A stretch of DNA of 32,225 nucleotides, from the NCBI GenBank assembly GCA_000695325.1, contig AVPN01000293.1, forward strand, positions 3,138 to 35,362. Reading direction: 5' to 3'. The position numbers and the translations under genes are program-made. The stretch comes from Pleurobrachia bachei. Lineage: Eukaryota > Ctenophora > Tentaculata > Cydippida > Pleurobrachiidae. Shown here piece by piece: positions 1-9,800 of this stretch. The notes under the pieces were generated by a model that saw only the letters and a program-made list of their open reading frames with translations, was not told where the DNA came from and made no database searches. Numbering within the stretch: position 1 is the first letter of the stretch; the number at the start of each line of letters is the position of its first letter.

Positions 1-1427
1 TTTGAGAAAATCTCTAAATTACTGCTCAACGAAGGTGTCAGATATCACCATCATCACATGGTACACACTAACTAGCTCGGAAACGTGGTTTTACACCTCT
101 CTGTCATTCCTGGACATGGGCCAACCAAAGTCCAACACTTTTCATCACTTTAGGGATGTTGGTTCATGAATGACTGGAACGAACTACCAAAATTGAAAAA
201 TGAACTTTGAGTTATGCCCTTGATTTTTCTTGTGAGGAAAGATCTTTGCATATCCAATGTTCACCCAAAGTTTCAAAACGATTGAAGATAAGGTAGCGGT
301 GATACAGCCTATTGAAAGTCGCAAAAAGAGCCAAAATCATGCATTTTCATTTTCGCAACTGTCATGTGATCTGGTGCTTCAATTTGACTTTAATGGTGCT
401 CATTCGAAAGATAATTGCGAGCCAAAGAAAAGTAAATTACTCAAGGTAAACAATATTTCAGAATTCATGAATGAATAGCAGGAATGTTCATTTGTGAAAA
501 ATGAATTTTTGAAAAATAATTTTAAAACAAAGCCATCAGTTAGGAAGGAATTAATCCAGCACACTCCCGTAGTTTGTTTTTACACAACTATCACCGTTTT
601 TGCGTGACAGCTCGCCAACTGACACTCAGAATATATGGGACACCCTGTATCAAGTCTCTAGAGTTGGTTGTTATTTGTCGAGAGTCGAGCAGTGAACTGC
701 AGGTGCTGCAGGCTAGGTATAAAGGAAGAAGTTCATGTTGTTGTTCTAGTGGCATTGTCACTACTCACTGGCATGGTTGTGTCTCTAAAGATATAACACT
801 TGTGTTGGTATGTGCTTTCTACCTAGTGGCAGGATATAGTAGTGTACAGCCAAACACTACGAAACCCCAACATAACCACCTATGAAACACCCCCATGGCC
901 CTATGTAGTGTGTTGTGGCCGGTGCCTTTTATTATTCCGGGTAGCCTAGGTTGTAGTGAATATATGTTTGCCGTATGTTTTTGTACAGCCGGAAGGATAA
1001 AACTAAACTTCCTCGTTGTTTTCCGAGTATATTTTACAGTTGCATTGCCTATTAATCATTTCTTGTTATCACCTACTTTTTGTATATCTAGAACCCCAAT
1101 GGAAATCTAGAACGCATATCATTGAGGCTTATTATGTACTTACTAGTAGGGTAGGGCGTAAGTTGTAGGTGAAAGGTGCTCGGCAATCATCTAAAAGTAC
1201 AATAGCAAAATTAGGGATTTACTAGCTAGAATATATATGGTTAGCTAGAAGGATATATAGCACCAGAGAGAACAAGACAAAATGCACTGCTTAGTCACTC
1301 TATCCCTCTCTGATTCGGGAAGATAGTGCACAGCTTGGGGTTCAAGCTCTCAGAGTGCTGGTAAGGTGGACTGAATCAATGGGATGGGAGAACGTAAATC
1401 GTTAGCGCAGCAGCTGAGTATCACGTG
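1..1427. other. No gene supported
   Basis: I see no convincing exon series here. The open frames are short (about 70 to 100 codons), lack splice context and resemble no family I know. A TATAAAG-like string lies near 718, but the ATGs that follow it on the plus strand soon meet stops. The missing 3' exons of the minus-strand NTR gene at 1791-2117 should lie in this stretch or to its left; I could not identify them. Confidence 0.5.
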
Positions 1428-1479
1428 TTAGCTGTGCGGGGGGCAAAGAGACCACACCTCTACAATCCCCCATCTCTCT

Positions 1480-1744
1480 CTCTCTCTCTGACTCTCTGAC
1501 TCTCTGACTCTCTGACTCTCTGACTCTCTGACTCTCTGACTCTCTGACTCTCTGACTCTCTGACTCTCTGACTCTCTGACTCTCTGACTCTCTGACTCTC
1601 TGACTCTCTGACTCTCTGACTCTCTGACTCTCTGACTCTCTGACTCTCTGACTCTCTGACTCTCTGACTCTCTGACTCTCTGACTCTCTGACTCTCTGAC
1701 TCTCTGACTCTCTGACTCTCTGACTCTCTGACTCTCTGACTCTG
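1480..1744. repeat. (TCTCTGAC)n octamer microsatellite
   Basis: About 32 almost perfect copies of the 8-bp unit TCTCTGAC run head to tail, preceded by a short pure CT tract. On the minus strand the array stays open in several frames because three units make 24 bases, giving a false Ser-Gln-Arg-Val-Arg-Glu repeat protein. It lies just downstream of the last visible exon of the minus-strand NTR gene, so probably in its intron 2. Confidence 0.95.
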
Positions 1745-1790
1745 GCTCACTATGTAGTACTATGTACTCTGCACTCTGCATGGTACTGAC

Positions 1791-2117
1791 CTGTCCCATA
1801 TGGATCACAGAAGGCTTCCCGAAGGTGATCCCTCTCGGTAGAATGCTCTGGTCTGCACTCCGAGTGGCAAGAACACTCTGGGTTAATGTATGCTGGAAGG
1901 GGAAGGGGAAGAGGTGATGCAGCACAGATTGCGATCAAATAGGACGATAGGGAAAAAAGGAGATGAGAAGAAGATTTGTCCTTGGGCATTTATCCAAAAC
2001 TACTACTCCGGGTAATACTCTCTCCTTACTTGTGGTAGAGTAAACGGGAGGACTTCCAGTGGTCCAGGCTTGGGTACAGACAAACAAAAGAAGGGAGATA
2101 CACAATAAACGGAACAT
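1791..2117 (-). CDS. Secreted NTR/TIMP-like protein, 5' exons only
   Basis: Two exons are visible on the minus strand. Exon 1 (2117-2030) encodes a start Met and a hydrophobic signal peptide, MFRLLCISLLLFVCTQAW. Exon 2 (1892-1791) follows a pyrimidine-rich acceptor and has a CSC...C...EAFC pattern. This is the same layout as the N-terminal Cys-x-Cys...AFC of the neighbouring TIMP-like gene (2315-3405), whose exon 1 also ends in phase 1. In NTR domains the N-terminal CxC is where TIMPs contact metalloproteinases. Both donors fit consensus (GTAAGG, GTCAGT). The exons that should follow were not found; the octamer microsatellite starts about 50 bp further on. It looks like a diverged tandem paralogue of the next gene. 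It could be complete with distant exons, or a decayed copy. Confidence 0.5.
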
Positions 2118-2314
2118 TTCTTGCGAAGAGAATAGAAAATAACGTTAATTATACCAGCAAGACTATAGATATATCACTGAACCAGAGATCTCGGATGCAA
2201 AATTGGATCACCCTCGATATAAGAGACTGTTTGTGTTAGAATATCATCCCTGTCCCTCTCATTCGAACAAAATATATTCCAAAATAAAGAGCTAGAGAAA
2301 TAATTAAGTGGATT

Positions 2315-3405
2315 CTAAACTCCTGCCTCAAAGTCTTCACACGCTCCCTCGGGGTCGTTTAGCAGGTCTCTCAGCTCGGTTGGAACAAACGATTCCGCGG
2401 AGGGGGCGGTCGATTTGACGTAACGGAACATTGTTGGACACTGCATCACCTGAAATTAAAGGATGATTATTATTTATCCGGGTTATCCGGACATTTATCC
2501 GGGTTATCCAGACATTTATCCGGGTTATCCGGGTTTAATACATACCCCCTAATATAAATACCAAAGATATAAGATATTTGCCACAGTATGTACAGAAGCA
2601 CTAATTTTCAACTCACCAGACCCTCAAATCGTTTCTTGGCGCTATCCCAAGTTAGGTGACTCGCAAACACGACATATTTTGTAGCACTATGTGTGTCCAC
2701 ATACTCAGCAATCTCTCCAACTCCCTTTCCAACAAACCTGTCCGGCCTCCACACCTGGGTCTCGCACGGTAGACAGTTTCCAATCTCTGTGGAATTAGAG
2801 GGGGGTTAGGGGGAATTAGGATTAGGGGGTAGGTAGGTAGGTAGGTACTATACTTAGGTAATATATCAAGGCAAGATAATAGCATTCAGGGGGAATCAGG
2901 TTTGGGGAGAGAGGAGGATGGTTTACTTTGGAATCTGAGAATGATATCATCACGTCGGTTAATCATAATTCCCTGGTTGGTACGGTATGCCTTGATGGCA
3001 CGTCCCCTCAGACTCCACAGATCCACTTCATAATCCATGAAGGTGTTTTTGTTGGCAAATTGAGGGATGTAGGAGCCACGGGGTGTTCCGTATGGGTAGT
3101 GGGTTAAACGAAGTTGCAACACTGAAACATAGATAGGGTGTCACTGAAACACGTACACAGGGTGTCCAAATCTACCTGTATATTGTACCCCATTAATTAC
3201 TAAAACTAATGAATACTATACCGGCATCAGATGAGCAGAACGCTTGTTGTAATTTAGGTTGGAATGCATCCCCCACAGGACATTGTAGACAACTACACGA
3301 AGATATACTATCTTCACTAGGGGCCTCAGGGGCACCCGATATATCGCCAAAACTAGAGGCCACACATGAAACCAAAGAGGCTAAAATCAAAAGGCAGGAC
3401 AACAT
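2315..3405 (-). CDS. Secreted NTR-domain (TIMP-like) protein
   Basis: Four exons on the minus strand (3405-3222, 3121-2927, 2786-2617, 2449-2315) join in frame to about 227 residues. The start chosen is the Met before a clean signal peptide (MLSCLLILASLVSCVAS); an in-frame Met lies 11 codons upstream. After the signal and a Ser/Glu-rich linker comes CSC...QQAFCSSD, the hallmark start of the netrin/TIMP fold. Exon 2 has the beta-strand pattern VLQLRL expected next. Exon 3 holds a further LPCETQVW cysteine, and exon 4 ends in two more cysteines. TIMPs and their relatives inhibit extracellular metalloproteinases or bind matrix. The NTR fold is well supported; inhibitory activity is inferred. The gene has about the length of a TIMP (around 200 residues). 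It is transcribed toward a second NTR-like gene about 200 bp away. Confidence 0.75.
2467..2535. repeat. 21-bp minisatellite in TIMP-like intron 3
   Basis: About three copies of a 21-bp unit built from TTATCCGGGTTATCC(G/A)GACA lie just upstream (in genomic order, to the right) of exon 4 of the TIMP-like gene. A short (GGTA)n tract lies in intron 2 near 2831-2846. Both are intronic. Confidence 0.75.
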
Positions 3406-3438
3406 TTTGGTGCTCGTATCGGTATAGAGATGTAACAA

Positions 3439-4124
3439 CGAGGGGAGGAAATTTATCTTATTAAATACAGGTTACAGAGTCATGTTACAGGACCGGAGGG
3501 ACGGGAGAGAGGCATATAATAGCTAGTGAGAGTGCAAAACAGAGATAGTGGCCACCGCCCACAGGCCCGATTAAATTTTTGCAGGATGGGTCACACCTAT
3601 AATGCAACATAATTATTTTTATCGCTCTAGGACCGGAGCTAGTCAATCGACATTGAATAGGGAATTATCGTTTTCCAAACTCCCCCAATACCCTTCCAGG
3701 TTGGATTTCTGGGCCCTTGTCAGCGCAGATTTCCAAACAGTGGCGCGCTCTGCAACAGGTGGATTAGATGGGGCGCGCAATAGTGCTGCTGAAACCCAGA
3801 TTCAATGTGCTTTTCACACATCCAAGTCATGGCGTGTCCCGTCGATGATCAATTACGCAATATTCTCCAAGGGATTGAAACCAGCTGGGTGTGACACAGA
3901 ACAGGTGCAACCGTATCATGTGCTGTCACACGTACAAAAGACTGTACTCTCCGAACCGGCCCGAAACTCGAGAAGGTTTTGTCCAGAAAGATATTTTGTC
4001 AAATGAAAACACAGACGGTTTTGGGGTGGAAATGAAAAGAAAATGAAATACGTGACAATCACACCAGTCTTCACAAACTAATCTTACAACTAACGGAATA
4101 CTATAACTAAAATTAATATTTTAA
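3439..4124. other. Intergenic; unassigned 134-codon frame
   Basis: This stretch lies upstream of the TIMP-like gene and left of the palindrome. A plus-strand open frame at 3602-4006 (134 codons) has no recognisable domain and no splice partner. The sequence between about 3700 and 3810 has loosely matching ends (TTTCTGGG ... CCCAGATT), suggesting an old repeat rather than a gene. The promoter of the TIMP-like gene should be in the right-hand neighbourhood of 3410-3600, but I see no clear motif. Confidence 0.35.
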
Positions 4125-5921
4125 TTAAGAATATTGTGGGCAGTGGGCAAAAAAAAAGGTGACGTACCCCCCGGGTAGGACCACACCAAGCATGGGAAGT
4201 TAGTAATAGTAGTACGGGACAACTTTCTATGTTGCCAAATTTTACTACACAATGAACATGTAGATTCAGGGAGTGAATTCTATAGAAACATAGTGATGAG
4301 AAGTTCATTCGGTTGTAGTAATAAGTTACTTGGATTAGTTCCTAATGATTAGGACTTTATACTGTGTGCATATTGTTTCCACAAGGTGATTGAAATGTGA
4401 CAATGATCACCAATATGATATTCTACACTCCCATTGTATAGATATTGTATCTGTTAGTACAGTTGCCAGGTCAAACACACTGAACACTCCATGGTTAAAA
4501 GATGTCTAAGAGGAAACAATAGGGCTCCTGGTCTTTTTGTTCGTTAGTCGTAGCGGTGTTGTTGCCCCCCTTTGTTCGCCTAACAGCTCAAATTGTTCAA
4601 TAGTTTTACTTACACTTCAGCTGTGGCATGTGTTCCTTGTTTAGTTTTTGTAGTTAGAACTCGGTCTTTCTAGCGGCACCAACCCGATCTGAGCACACGA
4701 TTAAGATTCAAAACGGGGTTTGGTGCCGCCAGAAAGACCTCGGTAGTTGCCCAGGCCCCATTGTTGATACTAGAACCCGGATATTGCAATACAATATACT
4801 GTACATCGAGCGTATCCCAACAGCCCACACCCTGTACATTTAGGTAAGCGGTAAATGTTAACCAGATCTGAGAGAATTTCGCACGTTTTTGCTTATAACT
4901 CAGTCATTTCTTGACCAATTTGCAAAATCTTTGACTCATTGGAAAGAGGACATTGAGACCTTTCAAATGAGCTCAAGAAAATTAAAATTGGCGCAAATTG
5001 CGCGGCGTAATGGCTAAAACGCGCATTTTGCGCCATGACGCCGCGCATTTTGCGCTGATTTTTATTTTCTTGGGCTCATTTGAAAGGTCTCAATGTCCTC
5101 TTTCCAATGAGTCAAAGATTTTGCAAATTGGTCAAGAAATGACTGAGTTATAAGCAAAAACGTGCGAAATTCTCTCAGATCTGGTTAACATTTACCGCTT
5201 ACCTAAATGTACAGGGTGTGGGCTGTTGGGATACGCTCGATGTACAGTATATTGTATTGCAATATCCGGGTTCTAGTATCAACAATGGGGCCTGGGCAAC
5301 TACCGAGGTCTTTCTGGCGGCACCAAACCCCGTTTTGAATCTTAATCGTGTGCTCAGATCGGGTTGGTGCCGCTAGAAAGACCGAGTTCTAACTACAAAA
5401 ACTAAACAAGGAACACATGCCACAGCTGAAGTGTAAGTAAAACTATTGAACAATTTGAGCTGTTAGGCGAACAAAGGGGGGCAACAACACCGCTACGACT
5501 AACGAACAAAAAGACCAGGAGCCCTATTGTTTCCTCTTAGACATCTTTTAACCATGGAGTGTTCAGTGTGTTTGACCTGGCAACTGTACTAACAGATACA
5601 ATATCTATACAATGGGAGTGTAGAATATCATATTGGTGATCATTGTCACATTTCAATCACCTTGTGGAAACAATATGCACACAGTATAAAGTCCTAATCA
5701 TTAGGAACTAATCCAAGTAACTTATTACTACAACCGAATGAACTTCTCATCACTATGTTTCTATAGAATTCACTCCCTGAATCTACATGTTCATTGTGTA
5801 GTAAAATTTGGCAACATAGAAAGTTGTCCCGTACTACTATTACTAACTTCCCATGCTTGGTGTGGTCCTACCCGGGGGGTACGTCACCTTTTTTTTTGCC
5901 CACTGCCCACAATATTCTTAA
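4125..5921. repeat. 1.8-kb near-perfect palindrome
   Basis: Left arm 4125-5008 and right arm 5038-5921 (884 bp each) are reverse complements around a 29-bp spacer. Every landmark checked keeps the same coordinate sum (10046), so the arms have no net indels. By eye the outer 800 bp or so match without differences, whereas roughly the inner 40-50 bp carry several mismatches around an imperfect GCGC-rich inverted repeat. There is no transposase-like frame. The 72-codon open frame at each outer end is the same sequence in opposite orientation and is probably not a gene. It could be a biological palindrome made by snap-back replication at the small central repeat, or an assembly/read chimera. Confidence 0.9.
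4663..4739. repeat. 77-bp hairpin element nested in the left arm
   Basis: Twenty-base ends (GGTCTTTCTAGCGGCACCAA and its near reverse complement, one mismatch) flank a 37-bp loop. The mirror copy is at 5307-5383 in the right arm. It looks like a tiny foldback/MITE-type insert that was present before the arms were duplicated, because both arms carry it at the mirrored place. Confidence 0.75.
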
Positions 5922-5937
5922 ATTTTGAATTTGCCCA

Positions 5938-5986
5938 CATGGGCAAAAGTGGGCAAAAGTGGGCAAAAGTAGGCAAAAGTAGGCAA
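5938..5986. repeat. Short tandem repeat of GTGGGCAAAA type
   Basis: About five copies of a 10-bp unit (GTGGGCAAAA, later GTAGGCAAAA) start immediately right of the palindrome. The same GGGCAAAA word occurs at the palindrome's outer ends and inside the foldback element at 6021-6490, so these repeats may share an ancestor. Confidence 0.75.
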
Positions 5987-6020
5987 AAAATTTAAATCCG
6001 TAAAAAATATATGCTATCAA

Positions 6021-6490
6021 CCAGGTAATCGTCTGTGACAAAGGATTTTCACCACCAATGTCCTCCTAAAGGTCCCCCCTATCGATTCCAACCGATAATT
6101 TATTTGCTCAGGGTTGATAAGGCTCCATATACAACTGGGAAAATGGGCAAAATATGTTGGCAAAATTAGGAAAATTGGTCATTTTAGGCACGTTTCTCAC
6201 ATGGTTGGAGTGGAAAATTTTTCTGGTTTTTCTGGGACCCCATTGGAGTACAATACAAGTAGAAAACCTTTGTTATGTATCAGTTCCCTAAATTGTCCCA
6301 AAATGACGAAAAATCACTGGCCTTTGCCTAATTTCGCCAAAATTTTTTGCCCACTTTTGTCCAGTCGGACATGGAGCCTTATCAACCCTAAGTCATAAGT
6401 AAGTACATTAATTATCGGTTGGAATCGATAGAGGGGACCTCTTGGAAGACATTGGAGGTGAAAAACAATTGTCACATAGGGTTTTCTGGT
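6021..6490. repeat. Foldback/MITE-like element with long inverted ends
   Basis: The left (about 6021-6190) and right (about 6300-6490) ends are imperfect inverted repeats. They share blocks such as TATCGATTCCAACCGATAAT and GGTTGATAAGGCTCCAT, each present once per end in opposite orientation. The middle carries only short frames. There is no coding capacity for a transposase, so it would be a non-autonomous element. Divergence between the ends suggests it is older than the palindrome to its left. Target-site duplications were not clear. Confidence 0.7.
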
Positions 6491-6524
6491 AAAGTTTTGA
6501 TGCTTATAATATTTTTGCCCACCG

Positions 6525-6705
6525 CGCATTTTGCGCTGATTTTTATTTTCTTGGGCTCATTTGAAAGGTCTCAATGTCCTCTTTCCAACGAGCCCAAGAT
6601 TTTGCAAATTGGTCAAGAAATGGCTGAGTTATGGACAAAAACGTGGTTTTGCACGTACGTTTTCTCTCAAATCTGGTTAACATTTACCGCCTACCGTACA
6701 TTTAC
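6525..6705. repeat. Third copy of the palindrome's inner arm
   Basis: About 180 bp match the inner part of the right palindrome arm (5041-5210) in the same orientation. The match starts at CGCGCATTTTGCGCTGATTT and runs through to TTAACATTTACCGC, with scattered substitutions and small changes. This shows the inner arm belongs to a dispersed repeat family that exists independently of the palindrome. The remaining 100 bp up to 6804 contain nothing I recognise and probably include the sulfotransferase 5' UTR. Confidence 0.8.
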
Positions 6706-6804
6706 TATTTAGTTTTGTACACTGCTGTTTGTTTGTTGTCTCTCATAACGCGAAACATGGATAGATAGAAGTTACCTGTGCTGGGTACAAGGTTCATCTT
6801 CAAA

Positions 6805-9800
6805 ATGAGATCAAGAAAGTCCTTCTTTCTTCTCCTGTTCATCCCATCATGTATCTTCCTCTCCTTCTACCTCTTCTATGGTACGGCCAAGCTGAGAACT
6901 GATATCAGTCCACTACTCCACTCCTAGTTTGTTACTCAACAACTCCTAGCTACATTGATTTAGCCCTCTACTTCTAGTTCATTTGGTAACCCTTTCCTAT
7001 TCTTTTCAGGACCAGGGCCATCTGATTTCCAGTACACAGCGTGGATTGATAAGGTCGTACAGGTACCATAATCTTGTCTCTTTATCCGTCTAACTATCTT
7101 CCTTGACACATACATTCCTGCAGAATAGTGGGGAGATGGTTCAGAGGTACAGAGATCTCCTAGGCAACAAGACTCTCACGGGTAAGTGTGGTTCAGAGGT
7201 ACAGGGATCTCCTAGGCAACAAGACTCTCACGGGTAAGTGTGGTTCAGAGGTACAGGGATCTCCTAGGCAACAAGACTCTCACGGGTAAGTGTGGTTCAG
7301 AGGTACAGGGATCTCCTAGGCAACAAGACTCTCACGGGTAAGTGTGGTTCAGAGGTACAGGGATCTCCTAGGCAACAAGACTCTCACGGGTAAGTGTGGT
7401 TCAGAGGTACAGGGATCTCCTAGGCAACAAGACTCTCACGGGTAAGTGTGGTTCAGAGGTACAGGGATCTCCTAGGCAACAAGACTCTCACGGGTAAGTG
7501 TGGTTCAGAGGTACAGGGATCTCCTAGGCAACAAGACTCTCACGGGTAAGTGTGGTTCAGAGGTACAGGGATCTCCTAGGCAACAAGACTCTCACGGGTA
7601 AGTGTGGTTCAGAGGTACAGGGATCTCCTAGGCAACAAGACTCTCACGGGTAAGTGTGGTTCAGAGGTACAGGGATCTCCTAGGCAACAAGACTCTCACG
7701 GGTAAGTGTGGTTCAGAGGTACAGGGATCTCCTAGGCAACAAGACTCTCACGGGTAAGTGTGGTTCAGAGGTACAGGGATCTCCTAGGCAACAAGACTCT
7801 CACGGGTAAGTGTGGTTCAGAGGTACAGGGATCTCCTAGGCAACAAGACTCTCACGGGTAAGTGTGGTTCAGAGGTACAGGGATCTCCTAGGCAACAAGA
7901 CTCTCACGGGTAAGTGTGGTTCAGAGGTACAGGGATCTCCTAGGCAACAAGACTCTCACGGGTAAGTGTGGTTCAGAGGTACAGGGATCTCCTAGGCAAC
8001 AAGACTCTCACGGGTAAGTGTGGTTCAGAGGTACAGGGATCTCCTAGGCAACAAGACTCTCACGGGTAAGTGTGGTTCAGAGGTACAGGGATCTCCTAGG
8101 CAACAAGACTCTCACGGGTAAGTGTGGTTCAGAGGTACAGGGATCTCCTAGGCAACAAGACTCTCACGGGTAAGTGTGGTTCAGAGGTACAGGGATCTCC
8201 TAGGCAACAAGACTCTCACGGGTAAGTGTGGTTCAGAGGTACAGGGATCTCCTAGGCAACAAGACTCTCACGGGTAAGTGTGGTTCAGAGGTACAGGGAT
8301 CTCCTAGGCAACAAGACTCTCACGGGTAAGTGTGGTTCAGAGGTACAGGGATCTCCTAGGCAACAAGACTCTCACGGGTAAGTGTGGTTCAGAGGTACAG
8401 GGATCTCCTAGGCAACAAGACTCTCACAGGTAGGTCAGCCGCAGGGGTTGGTTTATACTAGCTTGGGAGAGAAGGTAGGGTGTGGTTATCAGGATTGGGG
8501 TATGTTGGGATTATTATAGAGGACAAGTATTCTAGGGTACTTACAGCTGCACTTCTCGTGGCCGAGGAAGAGGTAAGAGGGCTGTCAAGTAAATTAACTT
8601 TAAGTGTATGCAAATGAAGTAGTAAGGGGGTGAAATGCAAATGTACTCGAGGAGGGGGGTTATAATGGCCTCTCAAGGCAATGAATTTAATTAAAACTGC
8701 ATTCTTTATAAATGTTCAAATGGACTTGGCACATATAACAACAAAAAAGAGCGGTAAAACAATCAACATAAAATCTTAATAACAATTAATTTCCAGTGAT
8801 TTTATCTTACAGTGATGATAATGAGTGAAATCATTTACACAGACGTGAAAAATTAAAATTGAACGTGAGAAATTAAAATCGACGATCAGGATTTGGATCG
8901 TAAGTCTCTCCGCCATGACCTGTCATTCTTATCACATCTTAGAACACTGTCAAGACAATCAGCAGCAATTATGAGTTAGAATATTAGTATGGGTGAGTCA
9001 TTGTCCGGTATATCGATCACTTGAGTCTCATTTTAGCACAGGAACAATGTAGATCCAGTTATTTGAAAGGTTTGAATGACTCACTATCCCTCAACTCTCC
9101 CTCCTCAAACTGTTGAAACTCCCCTTCCTCCCCCTCCTCGTCGCTAAAAGCACCCATTTTAGGGGCCTCCAGTTGGGGGATGTCATCATTGACACTTCTC
9201 TTTAGGTAGGAAGTACCCTTGTATCCCACATAGGTTCCTATCAGACCCGTAGCGACCCCGGCAGCTTTGAATCCGGCCAACATTCCAAGAGGACCCGCTA
9301 TTAGACCACCTGTAATGGGGAGAGGGGATATCGTAACAAAGGAAATTAGTTTCATTCCAAACAAGAATTGCTCAAGAATCAAGATTTGCTAATCTCTCAA
9401 TACAAACTGGCTCATTGAAAACCAATCTAATGTTCCCTGACTCACCTACAAGAGCGCCCGCTATTGGCATGCCAGCCCACTTGGCCCTCCTAGCTTTGAT
9501 AATCTCCAACAGCCCCTCCTTTGTCTTCATGTCAGCCTCAACTACATTCCCCTCTATTGTATCGACCTTCTCCTGTTGTTCCTTCACCAACTTGGACATG
9601 GTCGTCATCATCTCCGCTACGTCCTGTTAGGGAGGAAGGGTGTTGAATAAGGGCCGGTGGGGTACATAAGTTCTGGTGGTTGTGATGGTGGGATACATAG
9701 ATGGGAGAAAATGGGTTTTCAGGTCCTGACTCTTAGGTCCTGACTCTTAGGTCTTAGGTCTTAGAGTCGAAAAAATTGGAATATGGGGTGATTCCAAAGA

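Noticed and set aside
1428-1925. A 165-codon minus-strand frame with a long Glu-Ser-Gln-Arg-Val-Arg repeat
   Set aside because: It is the octamer microsatellite read in an open frame; it ignores the good splice sites of the NTR exon it overlaps.
3602-4006. A 134-codon plus-strand frame as a gene
   Set aside because: No domain, no signal, no intron partner; the region looks like old repeat sequence.
4090-5995. Two copies of a 72- to 85-codon frame starting MNFSSLCFYRIHSL
   Set aside because: They are the two mirrored outer ends of the palindrome. There is no family match, and their ends change with the flanking sequence.
7138-8437. CRISPR array
   Set aside because: Units abut with no variable spacers, and the unit is a eukaryotic exon end plus splice donor.
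8545-8571. A 26-nt micro-exon of the sulfotransferase after the array (TTACAG/CTGCAC...GAAGAG/GTAAGA)
   Set aside because: Splice borders look good, but inclusion puts exon 4 into a frame with an early stop (ATG TAA), so it cannot be part of the main product.
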